NCBI GenBank assembly: GCA_910585785.1
Contig: CAJUEV010000006.1
Span: forward strand, 1-64,000
Source: an uncultured Christensenella sp.
GTDB lineage: Bacteria; Bacillota; Clostridia; Christensenellales; Borkfalkiaceae
Length of the DNA stretch: 64,000 nucleotides
Reading direction: 5' to 3'
Numbering within the stretch: the stretch's first letter is position 1; every line of letters begins with the position of its first letter. A program made the position numbers and the translations under genes. Shown one piece after another: positions 1 to 7,789 of the stretch. The notes beneath the pieces were generated by a model, which saw nothing but the letters and a program-made list of their open reading frames with translations, searched no databases and was not told where the DNA came from.

Positions 1-20
1 AATTTTTATATTAAGGTTCA

Positions 21-47
21 TCGCTTGCGGTACGACAAGCGATTTTT
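21..47 (+). terminator. Rho-independent terminator of a gene left of the window
   Basis: A 7-bp stem (TCGCTTG at 21-27, CAAGCGA at 36-42) is followed directly by five T on the plus strand. It would end a plus-strand transcript entering from outside the window. Confidence 0.6.
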
Positions 48-199
48 CCAAATTACGCAGAAAAATAAAAGTTTTAAATTACATTATTATAAATAACCGT
101 CATTATTCGGTCAAAAAACCATTTTTTGAAAAATAAAAAAAATACGCGAGAGAATTTGGCAAAATCCTCCCGCGCAGGAAACATATTATACATTAATTA

Positions 200-982
200 T
201 TATTTTATATTTAACTTATACAAAATTTCGTTTACGCCGTTTAACGAGTTGGCAAGGCGCCCAACCCCGTCAAATTGTTCCGCCTCGATTATAACCGCCC
301 CGTCAAACCCCGTATCCGCAAGTCGTTTAAAAACTTCCTCAAAGTCGGTTATTCCTTCGCACGGCAAACACATTTCACCCTCCGAATTTACGTCAGATAG
401 ATGCACATAAGAAATTGCTCCCGCCATATCCTTCAAATACATCTGATAGGGATAGCCGGACTTGCGCGCCTGCTTAATATCGAAAACGCCGTAAAGCCCG
501 CCGCACCGCGACTTTAACTCAGCAAAAACGTTGGGGCGGTTGTAAAGCGACCAAAATACGTTTTCAAGGCACAAATTTACGCCGTAACGCGCGCAAAACT
601 CAATTGCCCCCCTGATATGCCCCGCCAAAGCGTCAAAATCTTCAACATAATCCTGTCTGCGGAAAAAGCCGTGAAAGGTGTAATTCTTCGCTCCCAAAAT
701 CTGCGCCGAACGCATAATCTGGTCCAACCAATAAAACCCGTCGCCGCGAATCCTGCGCGAAGCGGAAAATAACTGCGGCTCGAAATTTGTTTGAACGTGC
801 ACCGAATTAACTTCAAGCCCGCATATGTCGGGGGCAACGGCTTTTGCAAACTCCGGACGGTATTCGTAAAAAGTCTGCAAAAATACTTCCGCGCACTTCG
901 CGCCCATATCTTTAATTGTCTTTACCGCTTTTTCGGTTTCCTGTTTCAAGTGGAAACAAGCCGTGGATATTCCCGTTTTCAT
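200..982 (-). CDS. Sugar phosphate isomerase/epimerase family protein
   Basis: A 260-residue protein of the AP endonuclease 2-like TIM-barrel superfamily, which includes xylose isomerase-like and hexulose/inosose epimerases. What is seen: an N-terminal KTGISTACF strand, repeated alpha/beta spacing, metal-ligand candidates such as the Glu in LCLENVFW, Asp/His in YVHLSDVNSEG and a C-terminal IIEAEQ strand, all characteristic of the family. It is cytosolic, with no signal peptide. The substrate cannot be read from sequence and no pathway neighbour helps. The start at 982 has no Shine-Dalgarno sequence. Instead a TTGCAA-N17-TACAAT promoter ends 6 bp before the ATG, so the transcript is probably leaderless. 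It stands alone, divergent from the restriction-modification remnants. Confidence 0.75.
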   Translation of the reverse strand: MKTGISTACFHLKQETEKAVKTIKDMGAKCAEVFLQTFYEYRPEFAKAVAPDICGLEVNSVHVQTNFEPQLFSASRRIRGDGFYWLDQIMRSAQILGAKNYTFHGFFRRQDYVEDFDALAGHIRGAIEFCARYGVNLCLENVFWSLYNRPNVFAELKSRCGGLYGVFDIKQARKSGYPYQMYLKDMAGAISYVHLSDVNSEGEMCLPCEGITDFEEVFKRLADTGFDGAVIIEAEQFDGVGRLANSLNGVNEILYKLNIK

Positions 983-988
983 ACGGCA

Positions 989-1017
989 ATTGTAACATAT
1001 CCCCGCACAAATTGCAA
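989..1017 (-). promoter_or_regulatory. Promoter of the isomerase-like gene, leaderless geometry
   Basis: On the minus strand: -35 TTGCAA (1012-1017), 17-bp spacer, -10 TACAAT (989-994), then 6 bp to the ATG at 982. The predicted transcription start coincides with the A of the start codon, and there is no ribosome binding site. Confidence 0.55.
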
Positions 1018-1160
1018 TAGCAAAACAAAAATCCTATTTTCGGATATTGTTATCCAACATTAAACGCAAACATTATTATAGTCTATAACATTAACAATTT
1101 AATTGCTTTTAAACACGATAAATTATTATATAATGAATTTACATATAAAGAGGTTTATTA

Positions 1161-1241
1161 ATGATAAAATTTATTTCGGCAAATATTCATTTACAAAACT
1201 ATCGGTTATTACGCAAAACCAATAATATTAATTATGTTTGA
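1161..1241 (+). CDS. Possible 26-residue leader peptide upstream of the methylase remnant
   Basis: A short reading frame (MIKFISANIH start) has a good ribosome binding site (AAAGAGG at about 1147-1153) and lies downstream of a TATAAT box (1129-1134). Its stop overlaps the ATG at 1234 of the methylase remnant, a layout that would couple translation of the two. No homology is recognised. It may instead be a mutated 5' part of the methylase region. Confidence 0.3.
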   Translation: MIKFISANIHLQNYRLLRKTNNINYV

Positions 1242-2266
1242 CAACTTACCGAATACTTTAAACGCCGGAAAACCTTCAAATGATATGTGCAAACCTTTTG
1301 AAAATTTAAAAACGCCTTTGAAGCCGTTTGTTAAATGGGCGGGAGGAAAAGCCCAGCTTACAAAAAAATTAGACAAGCTGTTTTACGCTGAAAGCGGTAG
1401 AATATTCACAAAATATTGTGAACCGATGGTTGGCGGGGCGCCGTTCTTTTTTACTTTTTGACGAAGTATAGTTTTGACAGCGTTTACATAAACGATAAAA
1501 ATAAGGAATTAATTAACGCTTACGCTATTATCAGAGACAGTGCGGAAGATTTAATTTTATTACTTAAAGATTTGCAAGCCAAGTTTTGGAAGTCAAGCAC
1601 GCAAGAAAGAACAGAATTTTATTATAATATACGCGACAAATTTAATTCTACCGAATTAACGCACAAAACAAAACTTGAAAAAGCTGCTTTTTTTATTTTT
1701 TTGAACAAAACTTGTTTTAACGGACTTTATCGCGTAAACAAAAACGGCAAATTTAACGTGCCGATAGGTTTATATAAATTCCGTTAATTTGCGACGAAGC
1801 CAATTTGCGCAACATAAGCAACGCTCTTAAAAAAGTTATAATTTGCTGCGGAGATTACTCCTCTTCAAAAGAATTTATCGACGAAAATACGTTTGTATAT
1901 TTTGACCCGCCTTACAGACCCGTTTCTTCAACTTCGGACTTTACGTCATACAACGCCGAAAATTTTGACGATGACGAACAAATCCGTCTTGCAAAATACA
2001 TAAATGATTTAGACGCTGTCGGCGCAAGAATTGTTTTAAGCAATTCCGACCGTAAAAATAACGATTTAAACGATAACTTTTTTGACGAACTTTATAAAAA
2101 ATATAATATTTTACGCGTTTCGGCAAACAGAATGATAAACAGCGTTGCCGAAAACCGCGGAAGAATAAACGAACTACTTATATTCAACGGCACAAACATT
2201 ATGGAACGAAATTTTGACGAATGGATTAAAACTTTTAAAACAAGTATTTCCGACTACAATTACTAA
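1234..2266 (+). pseudogene. DNA adenine methylase, DpnM/MboI (Dam) type, frameshifted
   Basis: Remnant of an alpha-class (D12) N6-adenine methyltransferase of the GATC-specific DpnM/Dam group. Motif I appears as PFVKWAGGKAQL near 1324, the region after EPMVGG near 1425, TCFNGLYRVNKNGKFNVP near 1711, and the catalytic DPPY at about 1906-1917. It is broken twice. One frame ends at 1461, and adding one G to the G run near 1437 restores an EPMVGGGA segment running into the next frame. That frame ends at 1787, and adding one A near 1775 restores YK..PLICDEANLR. The C-terminal frame has no stop before the endonuclease start at 2201 and reads through to the TAA at 2264. Both indels sit in homopolymers, so sequencing error must be excluded. 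Confidence 0.85.
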
Positions 2267-3052
2267 GTAGATTTTGAAAAGGTATATACAAACGCAGATA
2301 AATTTAAAATCGAACTTAATATTTTAAACTCTCTAATAGGTTCAAAAGATATAGAAACCGATTTTAAATATCTTTTATTAAAATATCCGCAAATTTTAGG
2401 TTGCTTGCCTATTCTTCTTGCAGTCAGAAGCAGAGAAATTCACGCGATAGACGGAGACGGCGAATTTGTTTTTAATTTCAAAAAGCAAAATTACACGGCA
2501 AACGAATATGCAATGTTTATGCGCAAAACAGGTCTGTTTGATTTGATTTCTAATAGAATTATTTCAAATCTTTTAGACTATGTTATGGGAGTTGAGGTCG
2601 GATTAGACAGCAACAGTCGCAAAAACAGAGGCGGGCACTTAATGGAAAACCTTTTGGAAGATTATTTAATTAAAGCCGGTCTTGTAAAAGATGAAACCTA
2701 TTTTAAAGAAATGCGGGCGTCTGTAATACAACAAAAATGGAATATAGATTTATCAAGATTATCTAATAAAGGCAAAACGGAAAAGAAGTTTGATTTTGTA
2801 GTTAAGTGCGGGGCAACCGTATTTGCCATAGAAACCAATTTTTGCTCTAAACTTAACGAAACGGCAAGAAGTTACAAAACGTTGGCGCTTGAAGCCCGCT
2901 CAATCGAAAATTTCAGGTTTGTTTGGTTTACCGACGGCTATGACGGCTGGAAAGGCGCGCGCCATAACCTGGAAGAAACTTTTGACGTATTGGACGATTT
3001 ATATTGCATAAACGATTTGGAAAACGGAATATTAAAAAAACTTTTCAATTAA
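2201..3052 (+). pseudogene. DpnII/MboI-type type II restriction endonuclease (GATC), nonsense at codon 22
   Basis: Homologue of R.DpnII, which cuts unmethylated GATC. From the ATG at 2201 the product begins MERNFDEWIKTF, as DpnII does with NFDEWLST. An in-frame TAA at 2264-2266 interrupts it, after which the same frame continues with VDFEKVY and LNSLIGSKDIE to a full-length C-terminus at 3052. The catalytic PD-(D/E)XK region is preserved: KFDFVVK and FAIETNF, followed by LNETARSYK. The next possible start in frame is TTG 2405, which would lose about 68 residues. The gene therefore differs from an intact one by a single codon. It may be a recent loss or a base-calling error. It is adjacent to and co-oriented with its broken methylase. 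Confidence 0.88.
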
Positions 3053-3067
3053 TAAAATAATAAGAAC

Positions 3068-3112
3068 ATCACCGCCGGCGCGGCTTAACTGTGCGTCGGC
3101 GGTGATAATTTT
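3068..3112. terminator. Bidirectional terminator between the endonuclease remnant and a minus-strand gene
   Basis: A 10-bp stem (ATCACCGCCG at 3068-3077, CGGCGGTGAT at 3097-3106) is followed by AATTTTTT. It serves the plus-strand endonuclease remnant and can also serve the converging gene ending at 3120. Confidence 0.65.
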
Positions 3113-3119
3113 TTAAACC

Positions 3120-3431
3120 TTAAATACTTTTCAGCCTTGCAATAACTTCTTTAAGTTTTCGTTTTTTAAAGCCGTCAAGCATAGGCGAAAGCGCGTTATA
3201 AAAATTGTCCAAATCCGCGTTGGTCAAAGTGCCTTCCCGCTTCCCCCTTTCCGCTTCCGAAATAATTGTATGTAAAATTTGCGTTTCGCTTTTTCCGCTC
3301 ATCGCCTTTGTAAGAATTTTTGCTAGTTCGACGGTGTTGTTCACTTCGGCAGGCGCGCCGCCGATGCCGCCGGAAACAGTTTGAGAGTTGTCTTTGGGCT
3401 GCTCGCCCGAATAACTTTTAAAATCTTTCAT
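3120..3431 (-). CDS. Conserved small protein of unknown function (103 aa)
   Basis: Not recognised as a named family. The product is soluble, with a polar, Gly/Ser-rich N-terminus (residues 1-30) and a predicted helical body from about 31 onward, including an alternating-charge segment (SEAERGKREG) and a basic C-terminus (KKRKLKEVIARL). There is no signal peptide or membrane segment. The ATG at 3431 is preceded by a CGGAG ribosome binding site. It is divergent from the 3482-3859 gene, with about 50 bp between starts, so the two probably share a control region. The helical C-terminus resembles small regulatory or structural proteins, but no function is claimed. Confidence 0.55.
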   Translation of the reverse strand: MKDFKSYSGEQPKDNSQTVSGGIGGAPAEVNNTVELAKILTKAMSGKSETQILHTIISEAERGKREGTLTNADLDNFYNALSPMLDGFKKRKLKEVIARLKSI

Positions 3432-3481
3432 TAAAAACTCCGCATATAATGATATTACAAAATATGCAGAGGGAAATTTTT

Positions 3482-3859
3482 ATGCAACTTTTAATAATAC
3501 TCGCACTGCTGTTATACGGTGGAAAAAGCGGAGCGCAAAACCTGCTTTCGGAAGTAAAGCCCGTGCTTGAAAGCATAGGCGGCGAACAAATGCGCGAAGC
3601 TTTGAAAAGCGCGGAAGAAATTTCAACCGTTCTTTCCGCCGTAAGCGAACTAACCGGCGCCGCAAAACAAACTCAACCGTCCGAAACGCAAAGCGAGTTT
3701 AGCGCCTTTGCAAACCTGTTCGGCGGCAACGCTTCCCCCGCCTCAACTTCAACAGAGGCGGCAAACACCAGCCCTATCGCGTTTCCGCTTAAACCGATTT
3801 GCAACGTCGCCGACAAGGACATTACATATTCGCTTTCAAAATATATTACCAACGCGTAA
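3482..3859 (+). CDS. Small protein with N-terminal hydrophobic segment, unknown function
   Basis: A 125-residue product. Residues 1-14 form one hydrophobic stretch (MQLLIILALLLYGG), suggesting a membrane anchor or uncleaved export signal. The rest is polar, with a Ser/Thr/Ala/Pro-rich linker at about 60-100 and a compact C-terminus containing one Cys (ICNVADKD). The start at 3482 is chosen over 3449 because an AGAGGG ribosome binding site lies 8 bp before it. It converges with the cysteine desulfurase-like gene, with only 19 bp between their ends. No family is recognised. Confidence 0.5.
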   Translation: MQLLIILALLLYGGKSGAQNLLSEVKPVLESIGGEQMREALKSAEEISTVLSAVSELTGAAKQTQPSETQSEFSAFANLFGGNASPASTSTEAANTSPIAFPLKPICNVADKDITYSLSKYITNA

Positions 3860-3878
3860 AATTATCTCCGCGTAAAAG

Positions 3879-4997
3879 TTACCGCGCCGCCGCCATTTTT
3901 TCCACTGCGGCTAAAAACTGCGCGCACTCGTTCATTGTATTAAAAGCGGAAACCGAAACGCGTATAAGCCCGTAGCTTGAAAGCGCGTTGTGCATAAGCG
4001 GCGCGCAATGCAAGCCGCCACGCACGCAAATTCCGTATTCCTCCGACAGCGTGTAAGCGGCAAATTCGGACTGAATATTGTGCAAACTCATTGCGACAAT
4101 TCCAAACGGATTGGGCTTTGAATACAACTTCACCCCTTCCGTTTTTTGCAAATTGTCGCATAAATACCCCGTCATATCCACCGTTTTTTGCGTATTGACC
4201 GGCATATTCTCTTTTAAATAAAGCGCGCCCTCGCCCAACGAAATTACGGCGGGGTAATTAAGCGTGCCGCTTTCCAGCCTGTCGGGATAAAAATCGGGCA
4301 TATGTAAATTATTGCTTTCGCTGCCGGTGCCGCCGAAAAGTACGGGCGCGGGATTAAACCTTTCCGAAAAAATTAAAGCGCCGCTGCCCTGAATACCCAA
4401 CATTCCCTTATGACCGGCAACCGCAAGCGCGTCTATGCCGCAAGCCTTCATATCCACGGGCACGTGTCCGCACGCTTGCGCGCCGTCGCAAATCAATAGA
4501 CAGTTTTCAGGCAGATTCTCCCTAACCGAAGTTATATCCGGCGCCGCGCCCGTAACGTTTGAAGCAAGCGTAAGCACAACCGCGCGCGTTTTTGGGGTGA
4601 CAAGCCTGAAAAGCGTTTTCATATCTATTTCGCCGAAAGCGTCAAGGGGCGCGTATTCCACTTTCACCCCTCTTTTTTTAAGATGCTCCAACGGGCGCAA
4701 CACCGAGTTATGCTCGGCAACGGTGGTGACAACCTCGTCCCCCTCGTTCAACGCGCCCAAAATAGCATAATTCAACGCCTCGGTACAGTTTTTTGTGAAA
4801 ACAACCCTGTCGTAACTGTACCCGCCGAAAAATTCGCACAAAACTTTGCGCACGGCGTAAACGCGTTCAAGACAGGCTATCGAAAGTTTATGTCCGCTGC
4901 GCCCGGGGTTTGCGTTTGTTTTAAGAGCGGCCTCCGCCGCGGAAATTACGCTGTCGGGCTTAAATCCGCCCGTCGCCGCGTTGTCAAAATATATCAT
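3879..4997 (-). CDS. Class V aminotransferase, cysteine desulfurase family
   Basis: PLP-dependent enzyme of fold type I, class V, 372 residues. It resembles the clostridial cysteine desulfurase family related to NifS/CsdB, which removes sulfur or selenium from cysteine or selenocysteine. Seen: MIYFDNAATG at the N-terminus, ICDGAQACGHVPVD (cofactor Asp), the Schiff-base lysine in VAGHKGMLG, RLESGTLNYP, and the catalytic-loop candidate RGGLHCAPL with its Cys. Length is normal. It is divergent from the DUF3343 gene at 5095, which is annotated as a putative Se/S carrier-like family, so a role in sulfur or selenium transfer is a reasonable inference. No selD or selenophosphate-dependent gene is in the window to confirm it. 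Confidence 0.85.
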   Translation of the reverse strand: MIYFDNAATGGFKPDSVISAAEAALKTNANPGRSGHKLSIACLERVYAVRKVLCEFFGGYSYDRVVFTKNCTEALNYAILGALNEGDEVVTTVAEHNSVLRPLEHLKKRGVKVEYAPLDAFGEIDMKTLFRLVTPKTRAVVLTLASNVTGAAPDITSVRENLPENCLLICDGAQACGHVPVDMKACGIDALAVAGHKGMLGIQGSGALIFSERFNPAPVLFGGTGSESNNLHMPDFYPDRLESGTLNYPAVISLGEGALYLKENMPVNTQKTVDMTGYLCDNLQKTEGVKLYSKPNPFGIVAMSLHNIQSEFAAYTLSEEYGICVRGGLHCAPLMHNALSSYGLIRVSVSAFNTMNECAQFLAAVEKMAAAR

Positions 4998-5094
4998 AAT
5001 TTTTACCCGTTACATAAAATGGTATATAACACGCTTTGCCGCCCGCACCGCGATACAAGCGTTTTATATATGTTTATTACAAGAGGACAAAATT

Positions 5095-5352
5095 ATGACA
5101 GAAGTTTTGGCTGTTTTCCGCGCGCGTTCTCAGGCGGTAGACTGCAACAACAGGTTAAAAAATTTCGGAATAGCCGCCAACCTTATCAACACCCCCAAAG
5201 AAGCAAACGTAGGCTGCGGTTTATCGGTAAAAATTCCGCAAAACTTATTGCCACGCGCGCGCACGATTATCGCCGCGGCAAGATACTCCGCCTTCTACGG
5301 CTATTACACAATGCAAAACCTTTACGGGCGAATTTACGTAGTAAGAATGTAA
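5095..5352 (+). CDS. DUF3343 (putative Se/S carrier-like) protein
   Basis: An 85-residue protein matching the DUF3343 family, described in Pfam as putative Se/S carrier protein-like. The signature is a ferredoxin-like beta-alpha-beta with the conserved CGLSVKIP segment at residues 42-49, whose Cys is the presumed carrier residue. ATG 5095 has an AAGAGGAC ribosome binding site. It lies head-to-head with the cysteine desulfurase family gene (97 bp between), a pairing common in Clostridia, and 46 bp upstream of nth. Its biochemical role is not established, and the link to sulfur or selenium delivery is an inference. Confidence 0.75.
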   Translation: MTEVLAVFRARSQAVDCNNRLKNFGIAANLINTPKEANVGCGLSVKIPQNLLPRARTIIAAARYSAFYGYYTMQNLYGRIYVVRM

Positions 5353-5363
5353 TTTTTGCGCGC

Positions 5364-5392
5364 TTGATTTTTTCGCGCGGTTATGCTATATT
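5364..5392 (+). promoter_or_regulatory. nth promoter, leaderless geometry
   Basis: -35 TTGATT (5364-5369), 17-bp spacer ending in an extended TGC, -10 TATATT (5387-5392), then 6 bp to the ATG at 5399. No Shine-Dalgarno sequence fits between, so transcription probably starts at the ATG. Confidence 0.55.
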
Positions 5393-5398
5393 AGTTGT

Positions 5399-6025
5399 AT
5401 GGAACGGCAAATACAAAAGATTTTGCAGGAGTTTGAAAACCTTTATCCCGACGCAAAACCCGCGCTGGAATTTCGCTCTCCGTACGAGTTGCTTGTTGCG
5501 GTAATACTTTCCGCGCAGTGCACCGACGAGCGCGTAAACAAAGTTACGAAAGTTTTATTTGAAAATTACAACACCCCTCAAAAAATGCTTACCCTTTCGC
5601 AGGAAGAACTTGAAAAATACATTTTTTCCTGCGGATTTTATCATAACAAAGCGGCGCACATTCTTTCCGCTTCTGCCGACATAATAGCGAAGTTCGGCGG
5701 CAACGTGCCCGAAACGTTGCAACAGTTAAAAACGCTTGCAGGCGTGGGACAAAAGACTGCCAACGTTGTATATGCTGTCGCGTTCGGCGGCGACGCCATC
5801 GCCGTAGACACGCACGTTTTCCGCGTTTCAAACAGGCTGGGAATTGCAGAAGGCAAAACGCCCGCCAAGGTTGAAGAAGGTTTGTGCGCGGTTATTCCGA
5901 AAGATACGTGGTCAAAAGCGCATCATTACCTTATTTGGCACGGCAGAAAAGTTTGCCACTCGCAAAAGCCCGACTGCCCCAACTGTACCTTAAAAGAGTA
6001 TTGCAAGTACTTTGAAAAACTTTAA
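5399..6025 (+). CDS. nth: Endonuclease III (DNA glycosylase/AP lyase)
   Basis: Base-excision repair enzyme that removes oxidised pyrimidines and cleaves the abasic site by beta-elimination. It is 208 residues, the normal length. Seen: the helix-hairpin-helix LAGVGQKTANVV with the Schiff-base Lys at about 119, the catalytic Asp at about 137 in VDTHVFRVSNRL, and the 4Fe-4S cluster cysteines near the C-terminus (CHSQKPDCPNCTLKEYC). The start ATG lies 6 bp after a TATATT box and has no ribosome binding site, suggesting a leaderless mRNA. A small XRE regulator follows 6 bp downstream in the same orientation. Confidence 0.96.
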   Translation: MERQIQKILQEFENLYPDAKPALEFRSPYELLVAVILSAQCTDERVNKVTKVLFENYNTPQKMLTLSQEELEKYIFSCGFYHNKAAHILSASADIIAKFGGNVPETLQQLKTLAGVGQKTANVVYAVAFGGDAIAVDTHVFRVSNRLGIAEGKTPAKVEEGLCAVIPKDTWSKAHHYLIWHGRKVCHSQKPDCPNCTLKEYCKYFEKL

Positions 6026-6031
6026 GTTTAT

Positions 6032-6235
6032 ATGAAATTTACCGAGCGGTTTAACGAATGTTTGCAATTGACTAAACTGAAACAGAGCGAAATTGCAAAA
6101 TTTTGCAACACTTCAAAGCAAAATATTTCAAATTTTAAAGCAGGCAGGTCTTTTCCGAGTATTGAAACGCTTTACTTGCTTTGCGAATGCCTTGAAGTTT
6201 CAGCAGACTATTTGCTTGGACTTACCGACGAATAA
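6032..6235 (+). CDS. Small XRE-family helix-turn-helix regulator
   Basis: A 67-residue protein that is almost entirely one HTH_3/XRE domain: LKQSEIAKFCNTSKQNISNF is the helix-turn-helix, and the C-terminus has the characteristic VSADYLLGLTDE. It has no sensor domain, so it probably acts as a small repressor. It follows nth by 6 bp and is likely co-transcribed. The C-terminal ADYLLGL motif recurs in the two XRE proteins at 20802 and 21147, so these are paralogues. Its target is unknown. Confidence 0.88.
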   Translation: MKFTERFNECLQLTKLKQSEIAKFCNTSKQNISNFKAGRSFPSIETLYLLCECLEVSADYLLGLTDE

Positions 6236-6240
6236 ATAAG

Positions 6241-6266
6241 GCGCCTTAAAAAAGGCGCTTTTGTTT
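6241..6266 (+). terminator. Terminator of the nth-XRE transcript
   Basis: Stem GCGCCTT (6241-6247) with AAGGCGC (6252-6258), a loop of four A, then TTTTGTTTT. Confidence 0.8.
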
Positions 6267-6280
6267 TACAAAAAAATGCA

Positions 6281-6309
6281 GCCCGCACGATTAAACGTGC
6301 GGGCTTTTT
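6281..6309. terminator. Strong hairpin terminator after tuf
   Basis: Nine-base stem GCCCGCACG (6281-6289) with CGTGCGGGC (6296-6304) and TTTTT on the plus strand. On the minus strand the stem is followed by TGCATTTTTTT, so it can end the tuf transcript as well. Confidence 0.75.
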
Positions 6310-6351
6310 GCTTCGAATCAATTAATTTATAAATCGCTTTACGCGTAATTA

Positions 6352-7563
6352 TTAAAGAACTTTAACAATCGTACCGGAACCAACCGTTCTGCCGCCTTCA
6401 CGGATAGCGAAACGAAGTTTTTCTTCAACAGCAACGGGTTTGATAAGTTCAACGGAAATTTCTACGTTATCGCCGGGCATAACCATTTCGGTGCCTGCGG
6501 GAAGTTCGATAGAACCGGTAACGTCGGTCGTTCTGATGAAGAACTGAGGACGATAGTGGTTGAAGAACGGAGTATGACGTCCGCCTTCTTCCGCTTTAAG
6601 AACGTACACCTGAGCGGTGAACTTGGTAGCGGTTTTAACCGTGCCGGGTTTTGCGATAACCTGTCCCTTTTCGATACCCTTTCTGTCGATACCACGAAGA
6701 AGCGCGCCGATGTTGAAGCCTGCGATAGCTTCGTCAACCTGCTTGTGGAACATTTCAAGACCGGTGATGGTGGTTGCAACGGGTTTAGCGATAAGTCCTA
6801 CGATTTCAGCGGGGTCGCCTACGTGCGCGGTACCTCTTTCAACTCTACCGGTGGCAACTGTGCCGCGGCCGGAAATGGTGAATACGTCTTCCACGGGAAG
6901 AAGGAAAGGTTTATCCGTATCTCTTTCGGGAGTGGGGATATAAGTGTCGATTTTGTCCATAAGTTCAAGAATGCACTGAACTTCGGGGGATGCAAGAACT
7001 TCCGCGTCGGGAGCGCCGGAAGAAGCTTTTTCCAAAGCCTTCAAAGCGGAACCCTTAACGATGGGGCAATCCTTGAAGCCGTAGCCTTCAAGAGTATCCG
7101 TAATTTCCATTTCAACGAGTTCAAGAAGTTCGGGGTCGTCCATCTGGTCCGTCTTGTTGAGGAATACAACGATATAAGGAACGCCTACCTGACGCGAAAG
7201 AAGGATGTGTTCTTTCGTCTGGGGCATAGGACCGTCGGTCGCTGCAACTACGAGGATAGCGCCGTCCATCTGGGCAGCACCCGTAATCATATTCTTAACG
7301 TAGTCTGCGTGTCCCGGGCAGTCAACGTGAGCGTAGTGACGCTTGTCCGTCTGATATTCAACGTGAGCGGTGTTTATTGTTATACCGCGCGCTTTTTCTT
7401 CGGGAGCTTTGTCAATCTCGTCGTATTTCATTTTTGCTGCCTGACCTTTGCACGCCATTACCATAGTGATAGCTGCGGTCAGAGTGGTCTTGCCGTGGTC
7501 AACGTGGCCGATTGTGCCGATGTTGACGTGGGGCTTACTGTTGTCGTACTTAGCCTTTGCCAT
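6352..7563 (-). CDS. tuf: Elongation factor Tu
   Basis: Translation elongation GTPase that delivers aminoacyl-tRNA to the ribosome; 403 residues. Seen: MAKAKYDNSKPHVNIG start, P-loop GHVDHGKTT, switch I around ARGITINTAHVEY, DCPGHADYV, NKTD and the beta-barrel domains 2 and 3 ending in GRTVGSGTIVKVL. The start at 7563 is chosen because an AAAGGAGAAAC ribosome binding site precedes it; a longer in-frame extension to 7638 has no homology. It is the last gene of the str cluster. A hairpin and a plausible promoter in the 226-bp gap after fusA suggest partly independent, high expression. Confidence 0.98.
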   Translation of the reverse strand: MAKAKYDNSKPHVNIGTIGHVDHGKTTLTAAITMVMACKGQAAKMKYDEIDKAPEEKARGITINTAHVEYQTDKRHYAHVDCPGHADYVKNMITGAAQMDGAILVVAATDGPMPQTKEHILLSRQVGVPYIVVFLNKTDQMDDPELLELVEMEITDTLEGYGFKDCPIVKGSALKALEKASSGAPDAEVLASPEVQCILELMDKIDTYIPTPERDTDKPFLLPVEDVFTISGRGTVATGRVERGTAHVGDPAEIVGLIAKPVATTITGLEMFHKQVDEAIAGFNIGALLRGIDRKGIEKGQVIAKPGTVKTATKFTAQVYVLKAEEGGRHTPFFNHYRPQFFIRTTDVTGSIELPAGTEMVMPGDNVEISVELIKPVAVEEKLRFAIREGGRTVGSGTIVKVL

Positions 7564-7678
7564 TTTTTTGTTTCTCCTTTTAAAGATATAAATATAAAAT
7601 GATAACTTCCGCCATACGGCGTCGCAGCTATCTATCATTAACTATGCTGCTGTTTTTGCGCCTTTTTGCGTCAACGAT

Positions 7679-7707
7679 ATTATATATGATAAATATCAAA
7701 AACACAA
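7679..7707 (-). promoter_or_regulatory. Probable tuf promoter
   Basis: Minus strand: TTGTGT (7702-7707), 17-bp spacer, TATAAT (7679-7684), giving a leader of about 110 nt before tuf. It lies after the fusA 3' hairpin. Confidence 0.45.
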
Positions 7708-7739
7708 ATAAAAACGCGTAATTTTTAAAAAATTTTGTT

Positions 7740-7770
7740 TGCGGCAAAATACCATTACGGGTTTGCCGCA
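7740..7770 (-). terminator. Hairpin between fusA and tuf
   Basis: Stem TGCGGCAAA (7740-7748) with TTTGCCGCA (7762-7770). On the minus strand it is followed by AACAAAATTTTTT. It is a likely partial terminator or transcript-end stabiliser within the str cluster. Confidence 0.55.
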
Positions 7771-7789
7771 ACGCGCAAAGCGTCAAAAA

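Noticed and set aside
1437..1790. Programmed frameshifting in the methylase gene
   Set aside because: The two one-base losses lie in ordinary homopolymers, there is no slippery heptamer with a downstream pseudoknot, and the partner endonuclease also has a stop. Decay or sequence error is simpler.
6556..7602. 348-codon frame opposite tuf (and similar frames opposite fusA)
   Set aside because: These are by-products of codon choice in the highly expressed genes tuf and fusA, without homology or ribosome binding sites.
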